From contig NZ_KI912268.1 of NCBI RefSeq assembly GCF_000242615.2, forward strand, positions 2,751,911-2,815,910: DNA of 64,000 bases, written 5' to 3'. The notes under the pieces were generated by a model. It was not told the origin of the DNA, did no database searches, and saw nothing but the letters and a program-made list of their open reading frames with translations. The DNA is from Holophaga foetida DSM 6591 (lineage in GTDB: Bacteria > Acidobacteriota > Holophagae > Holophagales > Holophagaceae). This document shows positions 43,164 through 51,177 of the stretch, piece after piece. Both the position numbers and the translations under genes were made by a program. Positions within the stretch are counted from its first letter, which is position 1, and each line of letters begins with the position of its first letter.

Positions 43164-44594
43164 ATGAAGCCTGGGTTCGAAGCAGTCATCGGTCTTGAGG
43201 TCCACGTCCAGCTGCTGACGCGGTCCAAGATGTTCTGCGCCTGCCGCAACGAGTACGGGGGTAAGCCCAATAGCCATACCTGTCCGGTCTGCCTGGCTCT
43301 GCCCGGAGCCCTGCCGGTAATGAACGGCGAGGCCGTCCGCATGGCCATCGCCTTCGGCTTGGCGGTCCACGGAGAGATCCGGGAGGCCAGCCCCTTCTAC
43401 CGCAAGCAGTACTTCTATCCCGACCTCCCCAAGGGCTACCAGATCACCCAGGGGCCGGTCGCCATTGTGGAGGAGGGGTGGTTGGAGATCTCCGGGAAGA
43501 AGGTGCGCATCGAGCGGGCCCACCTGGAAGAGGACTCCGGCAAGAGCAGCCACGAGCTGAGCGAAACGAGCTCCCATGTGGATCTCAACCGCGCCGGTGT
43601 GCCGCTCCTGGAAATCGTCGGCGGGCCGGATCTCCGTAGTCCCCAGGAGGCCTACGACTACCTCAAGACCATGCACCACCTGGTGACCTATCTGGGGATT
43701 TGCGACGGCAACATGGAGGAGGGGAGCCTCCGCTGCGACGCCAACGTTTCGGTGCGCCGGGAGGGAGAGAGCGCCTTCGGTACCCGCGTGGAGGTGAAGA
43801 ACCTCAACTCCTTCCGCAATGTGAAGCTGGCTCTGGAATACGAGATCGAGCGCCAGATCGAGCTGGTGGAGCGGGGCGAGGCCTTCGGCCAGGAGACCCG
43901 AGGATGGGACGCAGACAAGGGGGAGACCCGGTCCCAGCGGAGCAAGGAGGCGGCCATGGATTACCGCTACTTCCCCGAGCCCGACCTGCCGACCCTGAGG
44001 GTGACCCCCGAGGAGATCGAGGCTGTGCGGGCCTCCATGCTGGAGTTGCCCGAGGCCCGCCGGGCCCGTTTCATCGAGACCTTCGGCCTCACGGACTACG
44101 AGGCCGGGATGCTCCTCCAGAGCCGGGCCTTCGCGGACTACTTCGAGGCCCTGGCCCAGGCTTCCGGCAGCGGCAAGCAGGCCTGCAACTGGATGCTGGG
44201 GGAACTGAGCCGCACCCTCAACGGCAGGAACATTGGCATCGAGGCCCTGGGCCTGCACCCGGAGGCCCTGGGGGAGCTGATCCGGCTGGTGGAGGCCAGG
44301 ACCATCAACCTCAATACCGCCAAGGAATCTGTCTTCCCGGCCCTCCTGGCGGGGGAGGGGAGCGCTGCCCAGATCGTGGAAGCCAAGGGCCTGGCCCAGG
44401 TCTCGGATCTCGGCGCCATCCAGGCCCTGGTGGAGGGCGTGCTGGCGGCCCACCCCGAACAGCTGGCTCAGTTGAAGGGCGGCAACGTCAAGCTCCGAGG
44501 CTTCCTGGTGGGCCAGATCATGAAACAGGGCAAGGGCAAGGTGAATCCCCAGCTGGTCAACGAGGTGTTGGATGCGTCCCTCGCCCATGGTTGA
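43164..44594 (+). CDS. gatB: Aspartyl/glutamyl-tRNA amidotransferase subunit B
   Basis: Start ATG 43164 follows GGGAG; upstream codons are not conserved. The 476-residue protein has the GatB opening FEAVIGLEVHVQLLTRSKMF, the zinc-site Cys residues (CACRNEYGG, HTCPVCLALPGALP), FYRKQYFYPDLPKGYQITQ, the DLNRAGVPLLEIVGGPDLRS stretch and the C-terminal YqeY-like helical domain (GFLVGQIMKQGKGKVNPQLV). With GatA and GatC, which are not in the window, it converts misacylated Glu-tRNA(Gln) or Asp-tRNA(Asn). Confidence 0.96.
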   Translation: MKPGFEAVIGLEVHVQLLTRSKMFCACRNEYGGKPNSHTCPVCLALPGALPVMNGEAVRMAIAFGLAVHGEIREASPFYRKQYFYPDLPKGYQITQGPVAIVEEGWLEISGKKVRIERAHLEEDSGKSSHELSETSSHVDLNRAGVPLLEIVGGPDLRSPQEAYDYLKTMHHLVTYLGICDGNMEEGSLRCDANVSVRREGESAFGTRVEVKNLNSFRNVKLALEYEIERQIELVERGEAFGQETRGWDADKGETRSQRSKEAAMDYRYFPEPDLPTLRVTPEEIEAVRASMLELPEARRARFIETFGLTDYEAGMLLQSRAFADYFEALAQASGSGKQACNWMLGELSRTLNGRNIGIEALGLHPEALGELIRLVEARTINLNTAKESVFPALLAGEGSAAQIVEAKGLAQVSDLGAIQALVEGVLAAHPEQLAQLKGGNVKLRGFLVGQIMKQGKGKVNPQLVNEVLDASLAHG

Positions 44595-44853
44595 GCCCCG
44601 GCGGCAGCCCCGGAACCGGATCGTCCCCCACGACTGCTTCCGTCAGGTCTACCTTGGCCAGCTCAGCGATCCCATCTACCCCCCCCACCCCGCACCACCG
44701 GAGGTGGAGTTCGATGAGCTGACCCGGGCGGCCCTGGCGGATCCGGACGCCCAGCACCTGGAGATGGCACCCACGGCCCCCACCTTCTGGCGCTTTCTGG
44801 CCATCATGCTCTTTGCTTTGGTGGCGCTGGGGGTCGTGTTCATTCTGAAGTGA
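44572..44853 (+). CDS. Small C-terminally anchored membrane protein, unknown
   Basis: A 93-residue frame starts within the end of gatB; ATG 44572 has GAGGTG at good distance and is preferred over ATG 44587, which lacks a ribosome binding site. The first 70 residues are hydrophilic and Pro-rich (DPIYPPHPAPPEVEFDELTR), the last 20 form one membrane span (FLAIMLFALVALGVVFIL). No family is recognised. The overlap with gatB suggests co-expression. Codon use resembles that of the surrounding genes. Confidence 0.6.
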   Translation: MRPSPMVEPRRQPRNRIVPHDCFRQVYLGQLSDPIYPPHPAPPEVEFDELTRAALADPDAQHLEMAPTAPTFWRFLAIMLFALVALGVVFILK

Positions 44854-45077
44854 GCTGGGAGAGGCACCTCGGGGCTGTTTGACAGAAAATGTCCGCCTGT
44901 CGGGTGCATGCTATAAAAGGTCATGAGAAGAGGGTCCGTAAATGGTCAAGTTTAGCATCTACGATGGTTTGAAGATTCCCGTTTCAGGTGATTCAGAAGG
45001 GTCCCCTCCGCAGCTACATTAAGGGAGGAATATCCATTGAGGACATTGCTAAATCTTGAGGGAAAGGGCATCTGATC

Positions 45078-46307
45078 ATGGCTGACCGTCGAAAGCTATC
45101 CTCCCCTCGCATCGAGGGCCTGACGGTGCGGAACTACCGCGCCTTGGCAAATGTGACGTTTACCAACTTGCGCCCACTAACGGTTTTGTTGGGTCCGAAC
45201 GGAAGTGGGAAGAGCACAGTTTTCGATGTCTTCGCCTTTTTATCAGAAGCTTTTGGCTCCGGATTGCGGAAGGCATGGGATCGCCGTGGGCGATTCAAGG
45301 AGTTGCGCAGTCGAGGGTGTGAAGGACCCATTGAGTTTGAAATTCGTTACCGGGAAAAGCACTCCGATCCGATCATTACCTATCACCTGAGCGTAGACGA
45401 GAGCCCCAGGGGGCCAGTCGTTGCTGCTGAGTGGCTCCAGTGGCGTCGTGGGGCAAGCGGGAAACCCTTCCGCTTCTTGGACTTCACGGAAGGAAAGGGA
45501 GAGGTGATCTCTGGAGATGCACCTGAGTCCCAGGACAAAAGAATCAAGGAAGAACTTGATTCCCCTGAGGCCCTGGCCGTGAATGCCCTGGGCCAACTCG
45601 CCAAGCATCCTCGCGTGGCTGCGCTCAGGCGCTTTATTACGGGGTGGAGTCTCTCCTACTTGACGGCGGATCACACCCGAACCATCCCGGAGGCTGGGCC
45701 GCAGGAGCACCTGTCCCAGACCGGCGACAACCTAGCCAACGTCATTCAGTATCTCCGGGAGCAGCATCCCGACCTGCTAAAGGAAATTCTTGGCAGACTC
45801 AAGCAGCGGGTTCCCCGGATGGATCGCGTCGACGCCGACCTTATGGGGGACGGCAGGCTGCTGCTCTTGCTGAAGGACGCACCCTTCGACCGCCCTATCC
45901 TGGCCAAGTGGGCCTCGGACGGAACACTCAAGATGTTGGCCTATCTTGTAGCGCTCTACGACCCCGCGCCGCCTGCATTGCTGGGGCTGGAGGAACCCGA
46001 GAACCATCTCCATCCTCGCCTCCTCTATGAACTGGCGGAGGAGTGCCGGGAGGCTTCCGGGGGCAGCCAGCTCATCGTGACCTCTCATAGCCCTTTTTTC
46101 CTGAACGCCATGAGGCCGGAAGAAGTCTGGGTGCTCAACCGGAACGCCAAGGGCTACACAGAGGCATTCCGGGCGGATGAGCTGATGGGAATCCCTGAGC
46201 ATGTCTCCGCCGGGGGCAAGCTCGGTCAGCTGTGGATGGAGGGATTCTTTGGAGTTGGGGATCCCACGCGACCGGACCTCACCCCACTCAAGGTCAGGAA
46301 GGGGTGA
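45078..46307 (+). CDS. AAA/ABC-type ATPase (RecF/OLD-like) of a two-gene ATPase-DUF4276 module
   Basis: The 409-residue protein has an SMC/RecF-type ATPase: [17 protein letters not shown], Walker A GPNGSGKS (39-46), [17 protein letters not shown] as signature-like region, Walker [14 protein letters not shown] (301-313) and the H-switch SHSPFF (336-341). There is no TOPRIM domain fused to it, unlike OLD nucleases; the TOPRIM-like partner appears to be the next gene. Size and arrangement match the AAA-21 family found in many abortive-infection pairs. The downstream gene begins 3 bp after its stop. The role in defence is inferred from these relationships. Confidence 0.85.
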   Translation: MADRRKLSSPRIEGLTVRNYRALANVTFTNLRPLTVLLGPNGSGKSTVFDVFAFLSEAFGSGLRKAWDRRGRFKELRSRGCEGPIEFEIRYREKHSDPIITYHLSVDESPRGPVVAAEWLQWRRGASGKPFRFLDFTEGKGEVISGDAPESQDKRIKEELDSPEALAVNALGQLAKHPRVAALRRFITGWSLSYLTADHTRTIPEAGPQEHLSQTGDNLANVIQYLREQHPDLLKEILGRLKQRVPRMDRVDADLMGDGRLLLLLKDAPFDRPILAKWASDGTLKMLAYLVALYDPAPPALLGLEEPENHLHPRLLYELAEECREASGGSQLIVTSHSPFFLNAMRPEEVWVLNRNAKGYTEAFRADELMGIPEHVSAGGKLGQLWMEGFFGVGDPTRPDLTPLKVRKG

Positions 46308-46310
46308 GCC

Positions 46311-46913
46311 ATGCATGTGGAATTCCTTCTTGAGGAGCCTTCTGCAGAGGCGGCCTTGGGCTTGCTTCTCCCGAAGTTGCTTCCCGCTGGTACACGGTTT
46401 GAACTCCGGAATCTCCACGATAAAGGCAACCTGCTAAGCAACCTCCAGAATCGCCTTCGAGGCTTGGCATCCCAGCAGATTCCCGACTTACGGATTGTTG
46501 TGCTTGTCGATCGTGATGATAGCTCCTGTCAGTTATTGAAGCAGAAGCTGGAGGATACTGCGGCGGCGGTGGGTCTTCCCACGAAGTCGTCAGCCAATGG
46601 AGGATCGTTTGTGGTGCTGAACCGCATCGCGATCGAGGAACTGGAGGCATGGTTTTTCGGTGATGTCGAGGCTCTCCGTGCTGCCTACCCAAAGGTCCCT
46701 GCCACCCTGGGAAGCCAAGCCCGGTATCGAGATCCTGATGCGATTGTTGGTGGAACATGGGAAGCACTTGAACGCGTGCTCCAGGGCAAGGGCTATCACC
46801 GCGGCGGGCTTCAGAAGATCAAAGCTGCCAAGGAGATCGCGGCCCATATGGACCCCGCTCGGAACCGCTCCAGGAGCTTTCGGGTATTCATGGAAGGACT
46901 TGCCGCCTTATGA
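46311..46913 (+). CDS. DUF4276 protein (TOPRIM-like), partner of the upstream ATPase
   Basis: The 200-residue protein matches DUF4276 as I know it: HVEFLLEEPSAEAALGLLLP at the start with the Glu residues 8/9/13, VVLVDRDDSSCQLLKQKL with acidic motif DRDD (67-70), IAIEELEAWFFGDVEALRAA, RYRDPDAIVGGTWEALERVL and DPARNRSRSFRVF. A Glu followed by a DxD is the TOPRIM metal-binding arrangement, so it may be a nuclease. ATG 46311 is 3 bp after the ATPase stop and has GGTGAG upstream, so expression is coupled. No terminator is visible after it. Confidence 0.85.
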   Translation: MHVEFLLEEPSAEAALGLLLPKLLPAGTRFELRNLHDKGNLLSNLQNRLRGLASQQIPDLRIVVLVDRDDSSCQLLKQKLEDTAAAVGLPTKSSANGGSFVVLNRIAIEELEAWFFGDVEALRAAYPKVPATLGSQARYRDPDAIVGGTWEALERVLQGKGYHRGGLQKIKAAKEIAAHMDPARNRSRSFRVFMEGLAAL

Positions 46914-47145
46914 ACGCTCCCGAAACCCCTACGATGTAAGGCTCTGTGCCCCATGCCATCTCCGAGGCTGTTTCCGTATCCTCCCGACAGGCAGGATGGG
47001 GTGGCTCTGACAGTGCTTGAGTCGGCGGAGGCCATTGCCGGAGACCTGGACTGAGTGGGGTTCTGGGGATTCGGGCCGCTGTACGCGATGCCCCCCGCGC
47101 TAAACTGATGGTTTGAAACTTTGGCCGATGCGCTCTGGAGTAGTC

Positions 47146-49599
47146 ATGCCCTTCGATCCCCTGCAGCAGGAAACCCAGATCCAGTCCCGCTGGATGGATG
47201 CTCGCGCCTTTGCGTCCCCCTCTGCGGCGGCGCTGTCCGAGCAGGCGAAGAAGTTCTACATGCTGGTGATGCTGCCCTATCCCAGCGGCCGCATCCACAT
47301 GGGGCACGTGCGCAACTACACCCTGGGGGATGTGGTGGCCCGTTTCCGCCGCATGAAGGGCTATCACGTCATGCACCCGCTGGGGTGGGACTCCTTTGGC
47401 ATGCCTGCTGAGAATGCGGCCATCAAGAACAACATCCACCCCGCCGTCTGGACCCGGGCCAACATCCAGGAGATGAAGGGCCAGATCCAGAAGATGGGCA
47501 TCAGCTACGACTGGGAGCGGGAGATCGCCACCTTCCAGGAGGACTACTACCGTTGGAACCAGTGGCTCTTTCTCAAGATGTGGGAGCGCGGTGACGTCTT
47601 CCGGGCCCACCGCAACGTGAACTGGTGCGAGGAGCTGGGCACGGTGCTGGCCAACGAGCAGGTGGTGGACGGCAAGGACGAGCGCACGGGCTTCCCCGTG
47701 GTGCAGAAGCCCATGGAACAGTATTTCTACGCCATCTCCAAGTACTCCCAGGAGCTGCTGGACGGCCACGATCAGCTGGACTGGCCCGAGAACGTCAAGG
47801 CCATGCAGCGCCACTGGATCGGCCGCAGCGAGGGGGCCCGCCTGAGCTTCGACCTGACGAGCGGCGACACCATCCAGGTCTTCACCACCCGCCTCGACAC
47901 CCTCTTCGGCGTGAGCTTCATGGCCCTCTCCACGGAGCATCCTGTCATCGAAGAGGCTGCGAAGACGGACCCCGCCCTCAAGGCCTTCTGCGACCAGGTG
48001 GCGGGCATGAGCCGGGAGGACCGCCTGATGTCCGACATCAAGCTGGGCCACCGCTCCGCCATCGAGGCCATCCACCCCTTCACCGGGGAGAAGGTGCCGG
48101 TCTTCGCCGCCAACTACGTCCTGATGGACTACGGCACCGGCGCCGTCATGGGCGTCCCCGTCCACGACGAGCGGGACCACGCCTTCGCCGTGAAATACGG
48201 GGTACCCATCCTGCAGGTCATCGCCCCCACGGACGGTCACGAAATCAAGGCCGACGAGTGCTTCGCCGATGACGGCGTGCTCATCAACAGCGGTGAGTTC
48301 ACGGGCATGACCACGGATGCCGCTGTGAAAGCCATGGTTGAGTCGCTCGGCGCGGCACGCGCCGAGCAGGCCATCACCTTCAAGCTCAAGGACTGGGGCC
48401 TCTCCCGCCAGCGCTATTGGGGCACCCCCATTCCCACCATCCACTGCCCTGTCTGCGGTGTGGTGCCTGAGAAGGCTGAGAACCTGCCGGTGCGCCTGCC
48501 GGAGGATGTGGAATTCCACGGCCGGGGCGCCAGCCCCCTGACCACCTCCCGGGCCTTCCTGGACTGCACCTGCCCCCAGTGTGGCGCGGCGGCCACCCGG
48601 GAAACGGACACCATGGACACCTTCGTGGACTCCAGCTGGTACTGGATGCGCTACCTGGATCCCAAGAACGACCAAGCCCCCTTTGCGAAGGCCGAGGCGG
48701 ACGCCTGGATGCCCGTGGACCTCTACATCGGGGGCATCGAGCATGCCACCATGCACCTCATCTACGCCCGCTACTTCTTCAAGGTCCTGCGGGACCTGGG
48801 GCTGGCCAGCGGGGACGAGCCCTTCAAGAAGCTGATCTGCCAGGGCATGGTGCTCAAAGACGGCTTCAAGATGTCCAAATCCAAGGGCAACATCGTGGAC
48901 CCCGATGCGGTCATCGCCAAGTACGGTGCGGACGCCCTGCGCCTCTTCATGATCTTCGCGGCCCCCATCGAGAAGGAGATCGACTGGACCGGCTTCGAGG
49001 GCATCGAGGGCGCCACCCGCTTCCTCAAGCGGGTCACCCGCATGGTGGACGAGCACACCGTCTGCGGTGAGGCCCTGCCCGCCAAGGAACAGCTCTCCAA
49101 GGAAGAGAAGGAGCTGCTGCGCAAGCTGCACCTCATGATCCACCGCATCACCGACGACCTGGAGACCCGCTACTCCTTCAACACCCTGGTCTCGGGCCTC
49201 ATGGAACTGGCCAACGCTCTCGCGGACCTGCCCGCCGACGCCCCCCACCGCGGGCCCGTGATGCAGCACGCCCTCAGCGCCTTCGTGCGCCTCCTCTCCC
49301 CGGCGGCTCCCCACTTGGCAGAGCAGCTCTGGGAGCAGCTGGGCGGCACGGGCTTCTGCATGCACGCCACCTGGCCCGAGGCCCAGGAGGCCTACATGAG
49401 CAGTGAGGAGGTCACGGTGGTGGTGCAGGTCAATGGCAAGGTCCGGGGCCGAGTCACCCTCAGCCCCAATGCCACCGATGACGAGCGCCGCGCCGCCGCC
49501 CTGGCCTGCCCCGAGGCCCAGCCCCACCTGGTTGGCAAGGAGGTGGTGAAGGTCGTCATCCCCCCCGGCGGGAAGCTCATCAGCGTGGTGGTGAAGTAG
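47146..49599 (+). CDS. leuS: Leucyl-tRNA synthetase
   Basis: Start ATG 47146 with GGAG upstream gives 817 residues, a bacterial class I LeuRS. The HIGH-type motif is PYPSGRIHMGHVRNY (HMGH 51-54), GWDSFGMPAENAA follows; an editing CP1 domain occupies about 220-420 (TTRLDTLFGVSFMALSTEHP, GTGAVMGVPVHDERD with the conserved Asp), the KMSKS motif is DGFKMSKSKGN, and the C-terminal anticodon and C-terminal domains end with VGKEVVKVVIPPGGKLISVV. It charges tRNA(Leu). A terminator follows. Confidence 0.97.
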   Translation: MPFDPLQQETQIQSRWMDARAFASPSAAALSEQAKKFYMLVMLPYPSGRIHMGHVRNYTLGDVVARFRRMKGYHVMHPLGWDSFGMPAENAAIKNNIHPAVWTRANIQEMKGQIQKMGISYDWEREIATFQEDYYRWNQWLFLKMWERGDVFRAHRNVNWCEELGTVLANEQVVDGKDERTGFPVVQKPMEQYFYAISKYSQELLDGHDQLDWPENVKAMQRHWIGRSEGARLSFDLTSGDTIQVFTTRLDTLFGVSFMALSTEHPVIEEAAKTDPALKAFCDQVAGMSREDRLMSDIKLGHRSAIEAIHPFTGEKVPVFAANYVLMDYGTGAVMGVPVHDERDHAFAVKYGVPILQVIAPTDGHEIKADECFADDGVLINSGEFTGMTTDAAVKAMVESLGAARAEQAITFKLKDWGLSRQRYWGTPIPTIHCPVCGVVPEKAENLPVRLPEDVEFHGRGASPLTTSRAFLDCTCPQCGAAATRETDTMDTFVDSSWYWMRYLDPKNDQAPFAKAEADAWMPVDLYIGGIEHATMHLIYARYFFKVLRDLGLASGDEPFKKLICQGMVLKDGFKMSKSKGNIVDPDAVIAKYGADALRLFMIFAAPIEKEIDWTGFEGIEGATRFLKRVTRMVDEHTVCGEALPAKEQLSKEEKELLRKLHLMIHRITDDLETRYSFNTLVSGLMELANALADLPADAPHRGPVMQHALSAFVRLLSPAAPHLAEQLWEQLGGTGFCMHATWPEAQEAYMSSEEVTVVVQVNGKVRGRVTLSPNATDDERRAAALACPEAQPHLVGKEVVKVVIPPGGKLISVVVK

Positions 49600-49629
49600 G
49601 CAAGGTTTCCGGCAACCGGGACTGGATAG

Positions 49630-49658
49630 AGGGCCTGGGTTGGTTCCCAGGCCCTTTT
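49630..49658 (+). terminator. Intrinsic terminator of leuS
   Basis: A perfect 10-bp stem (AGGGCCTGGG 49630-49639 / CCCAGGCCCT 49646-49655), loop TTGGTT, followed by TTT. Confidence 0.85.
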
Positions 49659-49734
49659 GATGGGGCTCAGCGGATGGCGACATTCCTGAATACAGCTTGG
49701 TCTTCCTGGCTGTCGAGGGAGATCATGGCAAGGC

Positions 49735-50250
49735 CTACATCTGAGGCGGTACCAAGCTGGCCTTCGCCTTCCATGGCTTCCACACGGACAGCAGGGCGGC
49801 GAAGACGATGGTCAGTGCCTGGGCGGTGCCCCAGATGGCCAGCATGTCCTGGCTGTGCTGGTAGGCGGCGTTCCCGAAGGAGGCGATGCCTTGGGTCCTG
49901 GAGATCTCCGGCAGGCTGTTGAGCCAGGGGCCCAGCCAGAAGGTGCCGAAGATGACCCCGAAGAGGTTGATGACCCACTTGAGAGCGATCCAGCGGTGCT
50001 TGATCCAGCCCCAGTGGGTGAAGACCGAATAGACCAGCCCCGTCAGGAGGCAGCCCATGGCTCCGGGGATGATGATGAGGTCGTCCACGAACTTCTTGGC
50101 CAGGTTGGTGCCGTAGAGGGCCTGGCCGTCCTGGGCGTGGAGGAAGAAGTTCATGAGGACCACTGTGACGGCCCCGCCCACCCAGAGGGCTGCGAAGAAG
50201 AGGTGGACGCACTTGAGCCACTTCTGGCCGTTGGGTGTCAGGATCTTCAT
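49735..50250 (-). CDS. DUF2269-like four-helix integral membrane protein
   Basis: Start ATG 50250 (MKILTPNGQKWLKCVHLFFA) is preferred because the upstream stretch is derived from repeats. The 171-residue protein has four hydrophobic segments: LFFAALWVGGAVTVVLMNFF, LIIIPGAMGCLLTGLVYSVF, WVINLFGVIFGTFWLGPWL and LTIVFAALLSVW. Layout and the H/W-G-G in the first helix are like predicted DUF2269 membrane proteins, possibly heme- or copper-linked. Function is unknown. It is single in a leftward orientation, with carbonic anhydrase upstream. Confidence 0.7.
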   Translation of the reverse strand: MKILTPNGQKWLKCVHLFFAALWVGGAVTVVLMNFFLHAQDGQALYGTNLAKKFVDDLIIIPGAMGCLLTGLVYSVFTHWGWIKHRWIALKWVINLFGVIFGTFWLGPWLNSLPEISRTQGIASFGNAAYQHSQDMLAIWGTAQALTIVFAALLSVWKPWKAKASLVPPQM

Positions 50251-50314
50251 GCCGGCCTCCAGTGCGGAACCTGGGGATATCCTGCCCCAGCCTTGAGCTG
50301 ACGTCAAAAGAGTC

Positions 50315-50461
50315 AACGCAGAGGGCGCGGAGAAAAGATGCGAGGGCGCAGAGGAAAAGCAAAAAACGGCCGAATCTTATCCCCCTGTTCCCTGCTTTCT
50401 TTACCTCGCTTTTTATCTTTTCTCTGCGCCCTTTCTCTTCCTCCTCCGCGCCCTCTGCGTT
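50315..50461. repeat. Nested inverted-repeat element, GCGGAG family (MITE-like)
   Basis: The outer arms AACGCAGAGGGCGCGGAG (50315-50332) and its exact reverse complement at 50444-50461 enclose a second, one-indel pair (GGGCGCAGAGGAAAAG near 50346 with CTTTTCTCTGCGCCC near 50417). The centre is unrelated. Together they predict a long hairpin about 147 bp across. It lies between the carbonic anhydrase and DUF2269-like genes. Confidence 0.8.
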
Positions 50462-50508
50462 CCAGCCTTTTGGGATGCCTGAACTCTGCGCATGGCAGCG
50501 AATGGGAT

Positions 50509-51051
50509 TCAGTCCTCCCGGAGCGGGTAGAGCAGGTTGTCCTCGACGCGGTAGAGCAGGGGTGCCACCTGCACCTTGGGGTAGCGCATGCGAAGGCGCT
50601 TGGCCTCCGAAAGCACGAAGTCGATCTCGTTGTGGATCTCGAACATGGGAGCGAAGTTCATGAAGTGGTGCTCGGCCCACTCCCTGTCCCAGCCCGCATT
50701 CTCCATGAGACCGGTGATGAAGGCCTCCCGCTGGTCCATGAGGTTCGTCATGCCGCAGTGGGTGTGGCCCAGGAGGGCGACTGTCTGTATGCCCCCCACG
50801 CCGATGGCGTAGGAGACCTTGAACTCGCTGTGGCGGAGGTTGCCCCCCCCCGTGCGCAGGATGTAGGCGAAGTTGTCCGGGATGTGGAGGTGCTTGCGGT
50901 TGTCCATGCACATCCCGATCAGGATCCGGGGAGCGGGTACCGGAATCAGGGGGGCGTCCAGGTTGTGATAGCGCAGCAACTCCTCCAGGGGAGTGCCCCG
51001 GTAGGAATCTGGGATCTGGGAATCGTTGGCGACGGTGATCAAGCGGTCCAT
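50509..51051 (-). CDS. Beta-type carbonic anhydrase family protein
   Basis: The 180-residue protein carries the beta-CA zinc ligands: GMCMDNRKHLHI (Cys and Asp-Arg dyad, CxDxR) and LLGHTHCGMTNL (HxxC). ILRTGGGNLRHSEFKVSYAI between them is the usual glycine-rich loop. It is short and has an unusual C-terminal segment, so it belongs to the divergent bacterial beta-CA group rather than the Can type. It hydrates CO2. The first gene upstream, on the other strand, is the CocE-like hydrolase. Confidence 0.82.
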   Translation of the reverse strand: MDRLITVANDSQIPDSYRGTPLEELLRYHNLDAPLIPVPAPRILIGMCMDNRKHLHIPDNFAYILRTGGGNLRHSEFKVSYAIGVGGIQTVALLGHTHCGMTNLMDQREAFITGLMENAGWDREWAEHHFMNFAPMFEIHNEIDFVLSEAKRLRMRYPKVQVAPLLYRVEDNLLYPLRED

Positions 51052-51177
51052 AGACCTTGATGATAGCCCGGGGGGGGGAAGCCCTTCTGCAGGAGTTTTT
51101 GCTTGCCCCGGGGGTGTTGTGAAGGATAAATTGGTTACACGACTTACTCAATTGATTAAGTGACTTGGAATGGGCTT

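Noticed and set aside
44879..44917. TTGACA and TATAAA upstream of the ATPase gene as a sigma-70 promoter
   Set aside because: The spacing is about 27 nt, far beyond the usual 16-18, so they cannot form one promoter.
46953..47054. A 33-codon frame (MPSPRLFPYPPDRQDGVALT...) between the DUF4276 gene and leuS
   Set aside because: Without a ribosome binding site and too short to judge; could be a gene remnant, but evidence is insufficient.
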